The notes under the pieces are model-generated. The model was not told the DNA's origin. It made no database searches and worked only from the letters and a program-made list of their open reading frames with translations. From Sphingobacteriaceae bacterium UBA6709 (GTDB lineage: Bacteria; Bacteroidota; Bacteroidia; Sphingobacteriales; Sphingobacteriaceae), in assembly GCA_002454425.1 (NCBI GenBank), contig DKIV01000031.1, forward strand, positions 5,802-69,801: a DNA stretch of 64,000 nucleotides, read 5' to 3'. The position numbers and the translations under genes are program-made. Positions 51,084 to 59,024 of this stretch are shown here, piece after piece (position 1 is the first letter of the stretch; the number at the start of each line of letters is the position of its first letter).

Positions 51084-52451
51084 TTACTTTATTGCCTTTT
51101 CCTGATAGCTGTAAACGGTGTAACCAAATAAAGCACGTGCTACATATTTGGATAAATAGCACATTAAGGCGGCTGGAAATACGAGTGCTAAGCCTCCCGT
51201 AGCCAATCCGCAGCCCAGTGCAATGGCCGTTAAGGGGGCGAAGATCGCCGCGCTAAGCATCGCCGCTGAACCTAATAGCATAAAGTTTGACACGATTAGG
51301 TCCGCGTGGAATATGTGATTTGCTAGCAGGGCAAATAACAGTCCCAATAAAGCGCCAACAATTAAACTTGGCGCAAATACGCCCCCGTCGCCGCCGATAC
51401 CTAATGTAAGTGATGCCGCGATGGGCTTTATCAGAATTAAACCGCCAACCAGCAGTAGCGTTTGCGGTACTAATACCTGCCTTTCAGATAATTTTAATAT
51501 TTCAGGTATCGCATGATAGCTATCTCCGTAAAGCTGCGGAAGCATTAATGTTAAGCCTCCAAGAAGAATTGCTCCTCCCATCCAATAAATGCTGCCGCTA
51601 TATTTTTTGCTGTATGCTTTTTTTATAAATAGCAGTATACGGGTGAAATACACAGCCAGAATAGCACAACAAATACTTAATGCAAGGAACCATGGAATTG
51701 CATGATAATGCCAGTGCGAAACTTTGAACTGGAAGAGATGATGATCCGGAAGGAGCAATCCGGGAAGCCAGGCGGCTAACGACGCGCTAAAAGAACCGAT
51801 GAAAACTGCCCGGGAGCGCTTTCGCGCAATAACTTCTATGGCAAATAATAGTCCGGCAACAGGATTAGCAAATAATGTCGTTACCCCAGCTGCAACCCCT
51901 GCGCATACGAGGGCTGTTTTATGGCTTTTGGCTACAATGCGCCGTTTATAAAAACTGGCACCTAGAGCTGCTGAGCTTACTACCGTAGAAACCTCTATGC
52001 CTGTTGATCCTCCGCTTGCAACTGTTAACAACCCATTGATGTAATGAGAATGAATTTTATAGGGAGGAAGTTCATTGCGCCGGTGTGCTAAGGTATTGTA
52101 TATCTCTTTGATACCTTTATTGGGCTTTCCGCGAAATAATACCTTCCGCAAAAAACGAATTGCAGCAATACCCGCTATGGGCAAAAAAAATAGCAGCCAC
52201 GGATTAGCGAATGTCTTGCTCAACATGGCATGCTCGTAATGTTCAGTAAGTGCTTTTAATGAACTTATAACGGTAAAAATTAACAGTGCGAGCATCACCG
52301 ATGTCGTCAGTAGTTGCAGATTTTTCCAAAAATATAATTTCGTTTTATTTGAGATGTTGTTACGCATGAAGCTGGTGGAATTTCTGAATGTCAGAATTAT
52401 GAGTGAATAATTCTCCCGCAAATTTGCAAATAATTTGTTTACGACTGACAT
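51084..52451 (-). CDS. ClC-family chloride channel/antiporter
   Basis: 455 aa with about ten to twelve membrane segments. The C-terminal GIGGDGGVFAPSLIVGALLG matches the GxFxP block of ClC proteins, and the N-terminal pore helix has SGGSTGIEVSTVV, where GIEVSTV aligns with GREGPTV, so the gating Glu is kept (E153) but the Gly-Pro after it is replaced by Val-Ser. The first selectivity motif GSGIP is not clearly recognisable. It is probably a chloride or fluoride transporter with an altered filter. It converges with the kinase gene, with a 3-bp gap. Confidence 0.85.
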   Translation of the reverse strand: MSVVNKLFANLRENYSLIILTFRNSTSFMRNNISNKTKLYFWKNLQLLTTSVMLALLIFTVISSLKALTEHYEHAMLSKTFANPWLLFFLPIAGIAAIRFLRKVLFRGKPNKGIKEIYNTLAHRRNELPPYKIHSHYINGLLTVASGGSTGIEVSTVVSSAALGASFYKRRIVAKSHKTALVCAGVAAGVTTLFANPVAGLLFAIEVIARKRSRAVFIGSFSASLAAWLPGLLLPDHHLFQFKVSHWHYHAIPWFLALSICCAILAVYFTRILLFIKKAYSKKYSGSIYWMGGAILLGGLTLMLPQLYGDSYHAIPEILKLSERQVLVPQTLLLVGGLILIKPIAASLTLGIGGDGGVFAPSLIVGALLGLLFALLANHIFHADLIVSNFMLLGSAAMLSAAIFAPLTAIALGCGLATGGLALVFPAALMCYLSKYVARALFGYTVYSYQEKAIK

Positions 52452-52583
52452 TACGCGGCTTAGATCTAAGGATTTATAGGGCTAATGTGCTTTTTTGACA
52501 AGCAATTTACATGCTGGCAATTTATAATACTGTTCTTTGTTGCTGCTTAATTTAATTCATACCACCGGGTCAGACAGCATATC

Positions 52584-52865
52584 ATGAAAAACTTCTTTGG
52601 TAAGGTTGCCTTTGTTGAAGGTATTTCCTATTTGTTATTACTACTTGTGGCGATGCCTATAAAATACTTGTTGCACATTCCCGAACCTGTCAAGTATGTC
52701 GGTTGGGCTCATGGCGTGCTATTCATCGCTTACATCGTTCTCCTTTTAGCATGTGCTTTTACTTATCGATGGAAAGTAGTTCAGGTCTTAACTTTTTTCT
52801 TTGCTTCTTTACTTCCGTTCGCTCCTTTCTGGGTCGAAAAGAAACTACGTACCAACGAACTTTAG
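52584..52865 (+). CDS. DUF3817 membrane protein
   Basis: 93 aa with three hydrophobic segments. GKVAFVEGISYLLLLLVAMPIKYLL and WAHGVLFIAYIVLLL, followed by FTYRWKVVQVLTFFFASLLPFAPFWVEKKL, are the DUF3817 pattern. The function of the family is unknown. Independent unit. Confidence 0.85.
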   Translation: MKNFFGKVAFVEGISYLLLLLVAMPIKYLLHIPEPVKYVGWAHGVLFIAYIVLLLACAFTYRWKVVQVLTFFFASLLPFAPFWVEKKLRTNEL

Positions 52866-52870
52866 TTTTT

Positions 52871-53893
52871 TTAAGCAAGCACGATGTATAGAAGGCTTGC
52901 CATAGAAATACCAATCCATAGCAGGGTGCCAAAGATCATCGGGCGCAAGCCCAGGGATTGAAGCTGTGTTAATGACAGTCCGCAGCCAATTAAGTATAGC
53001 GTTAGCGTTAATCCGCTTTTTGCCATGTTGGTGATGTAAGGAGCGATCTTATGCAACATCGGAACATAGCCTTGAAGAAGTGTTACTAAGGTAAAGATCA
53101 CGATGAACCAGGGTAGTTTCAATTTTTGTTTCCCGGATCTGAAAACTCTCATAGAGACTAGTGACAGGGGAATGATCCATAAGGCTCTTGTTAATTTTAT
53201 TGCCGTTGCCGTTGAGAGTGCCGTTGTACTGAAACGTTCTGCTGCGGCAACCACGGAGCTGGTGTCATGTATTGCTATGGCACACCACATTCCGAATTGT
53301 TGATCAGATAGTTTTAATTTATGACCTATATACGGGAAAATAAAAAGCGCCAGCGAGTTTAAAATAAACACTACCCCTAGTGCTACCGAGTTTTGTTTTT
53401 CATCTGATCTTATAACCGGTGCTACCGCGGCAATAGCACTGCCGCCGCAAATCGCAGTACCGGAGGCTATCAGGTAGGAAGTCTTCTTGTCGGTTTTAAG
53501 TAGTAAGCGCAGGAGCATGGCCGCGGAAAAGGTGCCTAATATTGAGCAAAGTATAAACGGTACTTGCTGTTTGCCTGCCGCGAAGGTGCTGAAAAAGTTC
53601 ATCCCAAAGCCTAATCCAATCACCGATGCCTGCAGCAAGATGTTGGTAATAGACCCATTCAGTTTAATATATGGATGTCCGACAAACTGCGCGACGCAGA
53701 AGCCCGCGATTAAAGCGATAGGTGGCGAGATAACTTGCAACACTGCACACGCGCCGACAGCAAGGAAAAGAATCTCTCTAACTGATATTCTTTTTGCCAG
53801 TAGTTTTGACAAATCCAAAGAGCGCAAGAGACGCTTATGGGATAAACGGATGGTGATTCTCATGATGCGAAATTGCGCATCAGTTTTATTCAA
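52871..53893 (-). CDS. YeiH/UPF0324 family putative sulfate (anion) exporter
   Basis: 340 aa with about ten membrane segments. FCVAQFVGHPYIKLNGSITNILLQASVIGLGFGMNF, SGTAICGGSAIAAVAPVI and WCAIAIHDTSSVVAAAE are characteristic UPF0324 blocks. The cognate regulator gene (LysR) is 31 bp upstream on the same strand, a pairing also seen as yeiE-yeiH in enterics. The substrate is unproven; the family name suggests sulfate. Confidence 0.88.
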   Translation of the reverse strand: MNKTDAQFRIMRITIRLSHKRLLRSLDLSKLLAKRISVREILFLAVGACAVLQVISPPIALIAGFCVAQFVGHPYIKLNGSITNILLQASVIGLGFGMNFFSTFAAGKQQVPFILCSILGTFSAAMLLRLLLKTDKKTSYLIASGTAICGGSAIAAVAPVIRSDEKQNSVALGVVFILNSLALFIFPYIGHKLKLSDQQFGMWCAIAIHDTSSVVAAAERFSTTALSTATAIKLTRALWIIPLSLVSMRVFRSGKQKLKLPWFIVIFTLVTLLQGYVPMLHKIAPYITNMAKSGLTLTLYLIGCGLSLTQLQSLGLRPMIFGTLLWIGISMASLLYIVLA

Positions 53894-53924
53894 AGGAAAT
53901 CACCAATAGTCATGACCCATTACT

Positions 53925-54827
53925 TCAGGTTATTGAAGATATATGCTTTAACGCAAATTTCATGAACAGTTCTGCTAAAGCACTAAGCCCACCATGCGGC
54001 TGAATAATGTTAAACTCCCTCTCAATGCTTAAACCCTTTACGTCAATAATGCATAATTCGTTTCTTGCTATTTCTTTAGACACTGTATGAATGGAAAGAA
54101 AGGCCATGCATCCTGGCGCATTAAGCAGGTAGGATTTAATGCTCTCGGGGCTGTTCATTTGGATCTCTATGTTCAGTTCTGAAAGTTTTATACCAGCGGC
54201 TTTCAATTCGTACAATACGAATTCAAGGGTTCCGGATCCCGGTTCGCGAAGCACCAACGGTAGTTGATTCAGCGCGTTAAGCTTTATGCTGCCCTTTCGA
54301 GCATAGGGTGAATTTGCTGCGCATACCAAGACGATTTCGTCTTTGGTAAGCTCGGTATACTTAAATGCGGTGTTACGTGTTTTCCCTTCGATGATAGCCA
54401 GGTCAATCTCATTGCTATCCAGGCTGCTTTCAATGTTTATTGTATTGTCTGTTAATAAGCTCGTTTTAATTTCTTTGAAGGTCGTATGAAACTGGGCCAG
54501 CATGGGCGGCAATACATACTGCGCCAAGGTGGTGCTGGCGCCGAGACATAACCGTCCGCGGTGAACTTCTCTGAAAGCATGCATGTCATACTCCATACTT
54601 CGATAAAGCTCAAACACCTGTTTGCTGTAACTGAAAAGTTTTTTTCCTGCTTCTGAAAGAGTGATGCGACTGCCTGAGCGCTCGAAAAGCTTTAGATGAT
54701 ACTCATTTTCCAATTCATGTATATGCTTAGTAACCGCAGGCTGAGTAATAAATAACTCCTCCGCGGCTCTTGTAAAGCTCAGCCGTAGCGCGACTGTATG
54801 GAAAACCTTTAATCTGAAATCGGACAT
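53925..54827 (-). CDS. LysR family transcriptional regulator (YeiE-like)
   Basis: 300 aa. The N-terminal helix-turn-helix (LKVFHTVALRLSFTRAAEELFITQPAVTKHIHELENEYHLKLFERSGSRITLSEAGKKLF) is textbook LysR. The C-terminal effector domain (ASTTLAQYVLPPMLAQFHTTFKEIKTSLLTDNT) follows. It precedes the yeiH gene by 31 bp on the same strand and is likely to regulate it. The start codon abuts the first copy of the 27-bp repeat (54829-54855). Confidence 0.9.
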   Translation of the reverse strand: MSDFRLKVFHTVALRLSFTRAAEELFITQPAVTKHIHELENEYHLKLFERSGSRITLSEAGKKLFSYSKQVFELYRSMEYDMHAFREVHRGRLCLGASTTLAQYVLPPMLAQFHTTFKEIKTSLLTDNTINIESSLDSNEIDLAIIEGKTRNTAFKYTELTKDEIVLVCAANSPYARKGSIKLNALNQLPLVLREPGSGTLEFVLYELKAAGIKLSELNIEIQMNSPESIKSYLLNAPGCMAFLSIHTVSKEIARNELCIIDVKGLSIEREFNIIQPHGGLSALAELFMKFALKHISSIT

Positions 54828-54828
54828 G

Positions 54829-54855
54829 ATTCTTTGTAAAGATAGCAGAATACAA
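54829..54855. repeat. 27-bp direct repeat, copy 1 (next to lysR start)
   Basis: Starts ATTCTTTG and ends GAATACAA. It is identical over 27 bases to 56266-56292. On the minus strand it contains a -7-like box TATCTTTA, and the copy lies one base before the lysR start codon. Confidence 0.85.
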
Positions 54856-54876
54856 GTATTATAAATTGGCTTGTAT
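54850..54876. promoter_or_regulatory. Possible LysR-binding dyad
   Basis: ATACAAG-N13-CTTGTAT, an inverted repeat beginning inside the first copy of the 27-bp repeat, upstream of lysR. LysR regulators usually bind such dyads near their own gene. Inference. Confidence 0.4.
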
Positions 54877-55041
54877 AAATGGGCATGATCATTAGTATGC
54901 CGGTCTTATAAATACAGTTGTTTATTATAAGATTTGCACTTCATTGTACACTTGTGAGCTCCCTGAATTGATCCCTTATTTAATCTCAGGTTACTTAATT
55001 CTTGAACATACAGAAAGATGTGTTATTGACAGAAACATGAT

Positions 55042-55569
55042 TCAGACTATTTGCAATAGCTTTTCATAATCGTATTTGCTGTATTTCTCTTTCGCCTCTT
55101 TTTCTTTTTGCAGAGAAAGCAACTCATTCTTAATCTGTATCTTCAGCCACAGATCCGGCGGAGTATGAAAGAAGTGTGAAAACTTTAAAGCCAATTCAGT
55201 ATTGAACCGCCGATCGCTCCTATAATATTTATTCAAATTAGCGCCGTCAATTTCGATAAATCGGGCAAAAGTCGTTTTGTTAATACCCAACACTTTCAGG
55301 AAGTCTGTAACAAATTGTTCGATAGTACAAATGTTTTCAAGCGAAATAAGCTCATCTTGAAGATAATGTTCCATTCGATATTGGATAGCTAACATGGCAT
55401 TTTTTAGCAGGCGTTCCGGTGAACGTTTACTGTGATGTAGCTTGGCCATGGTTGTCATTTTATTAGTCTTCTCCTTACCTCTGCTATATATATCATTAGG
55501 GCCAATTGTTACTTCAATCAAAGATTTTTGTAGCCCCTCTTGTTTTTTAGCTGTTTTTATCTTGCTCAT
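55042..55569 (-). CDS. XRE/HigA-type HTH protein, probable antitoxin
   Basis: 175 aa. The C-terminal half (about 75-155) has an antitoxin-like XRE/HigA region: FLKVLGINKTTFARFIEIDGANLNKYYRSDRRFNTELALKFSHFFHTPPDLWLKIQIKNELL, ending in a charged helix. The N-terminal half is basic and unrecognised. It lies 16 bp downstream of a GNAT-like gene on the same strand, so the pair is read together. By arrangement it is the antitoxin and autoregulator of that gene; this is inference from layout and domain. Confidence 0.72.
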   Translation of the reverse strand: MSKIKTAKKQEGLQKSLIEVTIGPNDIYSRGKEKTNKMTTMAKLHHSKRSPERLLKNAMLAIQYRMEHYLQDELISLENICTIEQFVTDFLKVLGINKTTFARFIEIDGANLNKYYRSDRRFNTELALKFSHFFHTPPDLWLKIQIKNELLSLQKEKEAKEKYSKYDYEKLLQIV

Positions 55570-55585
55570 CTTTTTTATCTTTTGG

Positions 55586-56098
55586 TTATTTAAGGTACTC
55601 TGCTATCAAAGCGTCACCGTCGTCATCTACAATGACCATGGTCGTAGTATTCCCGATACGTTTTGCATGATACTTTGATGAATATATGCTCATAAGCTTT
55701 ATCTCATCTTCTTTATCTTGTTCCATAACGTCAAATTGCAAATAGCCTTTAAAGTGTTCCCAACCTTCTATCAGGCTGAGTTGATAAGCATACGCTATCA
55801 GGCAACCGGCAACGAAGTCATATCTCTTTTTATTTTTCTTGTTGTGAGGGGCAACCTCTACAAAAGCCATGTAAGGCTCTTTCATGTCTTTTAACTGAAA
55901 TATCATACATCCTTCGATAGTATCAGGAGTGTCTTCAGTTACTAAGAGATAGCCGGTCGCATTCTTTAGCTTTTTTAATTCTTTATTAAAGTTAAACCTC
56001 CAATTTTGCTGTATGGAAGGCATTTCTGCAGCGTTAGCTTTCCTAATAAAAGAGGCTACTACTTCTTCTGTAGCTACCTTTAAAATCTTAACTTTCAT
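55586..56098 (-). CDS. GNAT-like acetyltransferase, probable toxin partner
   Basis: 170 aa. The central part resembles a GNAT fold: GCMIFQLKDMKEPYMAFVEVAPHNKKNKKRYDFVAGCLIAYAYQLSLIEGWEHFKGYLQFDVM, with the acyl-CoA loop reduced to KKRYDFVAG and a weak version of the usual R/Q-x-x-G-x-G/A. The C-terminal block (KLMSIYSSKYHAKRIGNTTTMVIVD) fits strands 6-7. It is paired with an XRE protein and bounded by direct repeats. Possible roles are toxin, acetylation of the antitoxin, or a host-target modifier; none is shown. Confidence 0.65.
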   Translation of the reverse strand: MKVKILKVATEEVVASFIRKANAAEMPSIQQNWRFNFNKELKKLKNATGYLLVTEDTPDTIEGCMIFQLKDMKEPYMAFVEVAPHNKKNKKRYDFVAGCLIAYAYQLSLIEGWEHFKGYLQFDVMEQDKEDEIKLMSIYSSKYHAKRIGNTTTMVIVDDDGDALIAEYLK

Positions 56099-56409
56099 GC
56101 CAGTTCATATACGTCATGTTTTCCGGCTTTATGATCTTTAATAAAGATACGGAGATTTTTTCATTGGTACAAATTGTACTTGTTTTCTCGTTAGAGATTA
56201 CCTTATAAACCAGTATCACGGCCGGTTCAAAAATTGGTTAATATACTGGCGACATAATCCTTTATATTCTTTGTAAAGATAGCAGAATACAAATCTTGAT
56301 ATTACACCGGCACTTTTTAAGTTTCCCTGGAGGTCTTTGTACTCCATCGAAAATTAAGTATCTTAGCTACTGATAAGTATGAAATAAATAATACTAAACC
56401 GCAACTATC
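56099..56409. other. Non-coding gap holding the second 27-bp repeat
   Basis: 311 bp. Apart from the repeat at 56266-56292 I see no gene. The repeat's -7-like box points toward the GNAT-XRE pair on the minus strand, about 170 bp from its first codon. Confidence 0.5.
56266..56292. repeat. 27-bp direct repeat, copy 2 (upstream of the GNAT gene)
   Basis: Identical to 54829-54855 and in the same orientation. The two copies are 1,437 bp apart, counted start to start, and enclose only the GNAT-XRE pair. Confidence 0.85.
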
Positions 56410-56919
56410 ATGATCTATTTAATCTGGGCTTTATTAAATATTAGCATCTGGCTTTTCTTTGTGTATCTTAGCATGGTAGCGGCTACGCTAATTCGTAAAA
56501 ACATGGGACGGCTCGTTGCAGTCTTCTTTCTTGGCGGGGTTCTGATCTCCATGACCCATCGTGAATATCCAAAGTCTGGTAAAGAATTTAGTGCCAATAG
56601 TGTTCATGCCTATAGTGGTGGTGCATCTCGGGCAACACAATATGTTGAACTTGATAAATCGCTAATCAATCGGCATGAAATGTCTGTCTCCTATTATGTG
56701 GATCAGCAAAATAACGCTATCCCGGTAAAGGCTCAATTAAACATTATGGGATTTACATCCGGTATCAGCTGGGAATCCTTAAACCTTGATTTGAAATCAA
56801 GTTCAGGAAACAAAATAGCATATTACGTCTATGGAATTGAGTATTGGTCGTTATTTGGCGTTCGCGTGTATTCGCGCCCCCGTACTTTTACGGGTATTAT
56901 GATCGCTGATAAGAGATAG
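56410..56919 (+). CDS. Hypothetical membrane-anchored protein
   Basis: 169 aa. Two N-terminal hydrophobic segments (about 1-27 and 33-48) are followed by a soluble part (YSGGASRATQYVELDKSLINRHEMSVSYYVDQQNNAIPVKAQLNIMGF...GIEYWSLFGVRVYSRPRTFTGIMI). No family recognised. Monocistronic. Confidence 0.5.
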   Translation: MIYLIWALLNISIWLFFVYLSMVAATLIRKNMGRLVAVFFLGGVLISMTHREYPKSGKEFSANSVHAYSGGASRATQYVELDKSLINRHEMSVSYYVDQQNNAIPVKAQLNIMGFTSGISWESLNLDLKSSSGNKIAYYVYGIEYWSLFGVRVYSRPRTFTGIMIADKR

Positions 56920-57092
56920 TTAGCCATTGTCAGGGTTTTTTCTCAGCCTTGATCAGCTGGCTCAGCATAAATAGTTGAGCTAATTTGTATGTTTTTTATA
57001 GAAACTAAAGGAATTAACTTATTTTAACCTGATGAAAGCTGTGGCAATTCATTAATTGCCTTCTGTAAAGCAGTGAATTCTACCAGGTCGGC

Positions 57093-57674
57093 ATGTCTCA
57101 GGAGGTTAACTTTAGCAAATATTCGGATCATGAATTGTTGACGTTGTTAAGCGCTGACAACTCCATGGCCTTTTCTGAAATTTATAGTCGTTATTGGCAC
57201 AACTTATTTCTGCATGCCTATAAAATGATTGGCGATGAGGATGCTTCTAAGGATATTATTCAGGAGCTTTTTATCGCTTTATGGGCAAAACGACAAGATT
57301 TACATATTCGGTTAAACCTAAAATCTTATCTCTACGTTACGGCTCGTAACCAGGTTCTGAACTACATCAGAAAATATCGGAAAATCGATGATCTTGTTAA
57401 TCTGATCGCTGAGGAGATGTCAGAACTGGATTATCATACCATTGACGGAATTGACGAACGGCAACTTATTATACAGATTGACGAAGAGATCAGCCGTCTT
57501 CCCCCTAAAATGCGCTTAGTGTTTGAGATGAGCAGAAAGGAATTTTTGACGCATAAAGAGATCGCGCAGCGCTTAGGCACCAGTGAGGAAACTGTTAAGA
57601 AGCAAATTTCCAATTCCTTGAAGGTGCTACGCAAGCGAATGGGCAGTCATTTCTCCTTTTTTTTATTTTTTTAA
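57093..57674 (+). CDS. ECF-type RNA polymerase sigma factor
   Basis: 193 aa. Region 2 (AFSEIYSRYWHNLFLHAYKMIGDEDASKDIIQELFIALWAKRQDL) and region 4 (ISRLPPKMRLVFEMSRKEFLTHKEIAQRLGTSEETVKKQISNSLKVLRKRM) are intact, with the family's two-domain length. It is followed by FecR and an STN-type SusC, the usual cell-surface signalling cassette of Bacteroidota glycan loci. It should direct transcription of the downstream susCD genes when released by FecR. Confidence 0.93.
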   Translation: MSQEVNFSKYSDHELLTLLSADNSMAFSEIYSRYWHNLFLHAYKMIGDEDASKDIIQELFIALWAKRQDLHIRLNLKSYLYVTARNQVLNYIRKYRKIDDLVNLIAEEMSELDYHTIDGIDERQLIIQIDEEISRLPPKMRLVFEMSRKEFLTHKEIAQRLGTSEETVKKQISNSLKVLRKRMGSHFSFFLFF

Positions 57675-57739
57675 TAATATTTTAATATTCGATACCCCTT
57701 GTCGCTCACGGCAGGTGTCATATAGATGAAAATAATAAT

Positions 57740-58885
57740 ATGAGTCTCTCAGAAAAGGATGTTTTACAACTTGTTGATCGGTTTTTAGAAGATAAAGGTT
57801 CTAAAAGTGAACGCGATTCCGTGGCGAGGGCTTATAATAGGTTGTCTGAGCGTCGCAAAGTTGTAGAAAGGGATTTGGATGTTGAAAAAATATACCATGA
57901 AAGCTGGAATCATATCGCGCTGGCAACATTCAAAACAAAAAATAAGGCTAATTTGATACGCCTCCGCTGGATTTACTCCGCGGCAGCTACGATAATATTG
58001 GGATTCGGTCTTTGGTTTTATTGGAGTCAGTCCATCCATAATGCAGGTCAGCGCATTGCTCATGACGTTGCTCCCGGTAAGCGGGGCGCAACATTAACGC
58101 TCTCTGATGGCAGGTCGATTGTTTTGGACGCATCGGGAACTGGGGAAATCGCCGCGGAGGGAGGCGTGCGTATCGTAAAATCTTCTTCAGGACAGCTGAT
58201 CTATGAAATTATCGCCAACGGAAAGCAAGGTTCTGATCCTTCAGCGCGGAATGTGCTCGCCACCTTGCGGGGGCAAACATTTCAGGTACGCTTACCCGAT
58301 GGCTCAGCAGTATGGCTAAACGCCGCATCTTCTTTGAAATACCCTTCAACATTTGCCCATGCTTCGCAGCGCGTGGTTGACCTTGATGGAGAGGCATATT
58401 TTGAGGTTGCTCACGACACCAGGAAGCCGTTTGTCGTTAGAAGTCGTAATCAGCAGGTGGAAGTGTTGGGTACACATTTCAACGTTAAAAGTTATGAAGA
58501 TGAATCCGAGGTTAGAACTACCTTACTGGAAGGCAAGGTGCGCGTGTCGGCGGGCTCTGATAGCAGATCTGTAACGGTGCTCCGCCCCGGGCAGCAGGCT
58601 GCGCAAATTAACACCGGCATCGCCGTTCGCGATGTTAATACCGATGAGGTTGTTGCCTGGAGAAATGATTACTTCCGCTTTGTGGATACTCCTTTGAAGG
58701 AGATAATGAATCAGATTTCTCGTTGGTATGACGTAGAGGTGGAATATAAAGGCGATATATCCGACTTGAAGTTGAACGCTTCAATCTCAAGAAATAGAAA
58801 TCTTAGTCAGATCTTAAAGATGATAGAGAAAACAAATGAAGTGCATTTTAATATTGAAAGGAGGCGCATTATAGTTTCAAAATAA
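57740..58885 (+). CDS. FecR family anti-sigma factor
   Basis: 381 aa. A cytoplasmic N-terminal region (about 1-75), one membrane helix (WIYSAAATIILGFGLWFYW) and a periplasmic FecR domain with VLATLRGQTFQVRLPDGSAVWLNAASSLKYPSTFAHASQRVVDLDGEAYFEVAHDTRKPFVVRSRNQQVEVLGTHFNV. The C-terminal DUF4974 region (TPLKEIMNQISRWYDVEVEYKGDI...NLSQILKMIEKTNEVHFNIE) is typical of SusC-partner FecR proteins. It binds the ECF sigma and releases it on signal from the STN domain of the receptor encoded next. Confidence 0.93.
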   Translation: MSLSEKDVLQLVDRFLEDKGSKSERDSVARAYNRLSERRKVVERDLDVEKIYHESWNHIALATFKTKNKANLIRLRWIYSAAATIILGFGLWFYWSQSIHNAGQRIAHDVAPGKRGATLTLSDGRSIVLDASGTGEIAAEGGVRIVKSSSGQLIYEIIANGKQGSDPSARNVLATLRGQTFQVRLPDGSAVWLNAASSLKYPSTFAHASQRVVDLDGEAYFEVAHDTRKPFVVRSRNQQVEVLGTHFNVKSYEDESEVRTTLLEGKVRVSAGSDSRSVTVLRPGQQAAQINTGIAVRDVNTDEVVAWRNDYFRFVDTPLKEIMNQISRWYDVEVEYKGDISDLKLNASISRNRNLSQILKMIEKTNEVHFNIERRRIIVSK

Positions 58886-58908
58886 TACACATCTCCCAAA
58901 GAAAAATA

Positions 58909-58937
58909 GCCAGTCCCGACGGCAATCGGATACTGGC
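58909..58937 (+). promoter_or_regulatory. Hairpin between fecR and susC
   Basis: GCCAGT-c-CCGA pairs with TCGG-at-ACTGGC, without a T tract. It may separate the sigma/anti-sigma message from the susCD message, or shield the susCD leader. Confidence 0.4.
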
Positions 58938-59024
58938 ATTGTTCGGCATCAAATTATCAAAATACGAAAACCGCAGAAAGCTGAGCTTCGAAACAAAAGC
59001 CTTCTGCAAACCAAACTACTGCTA

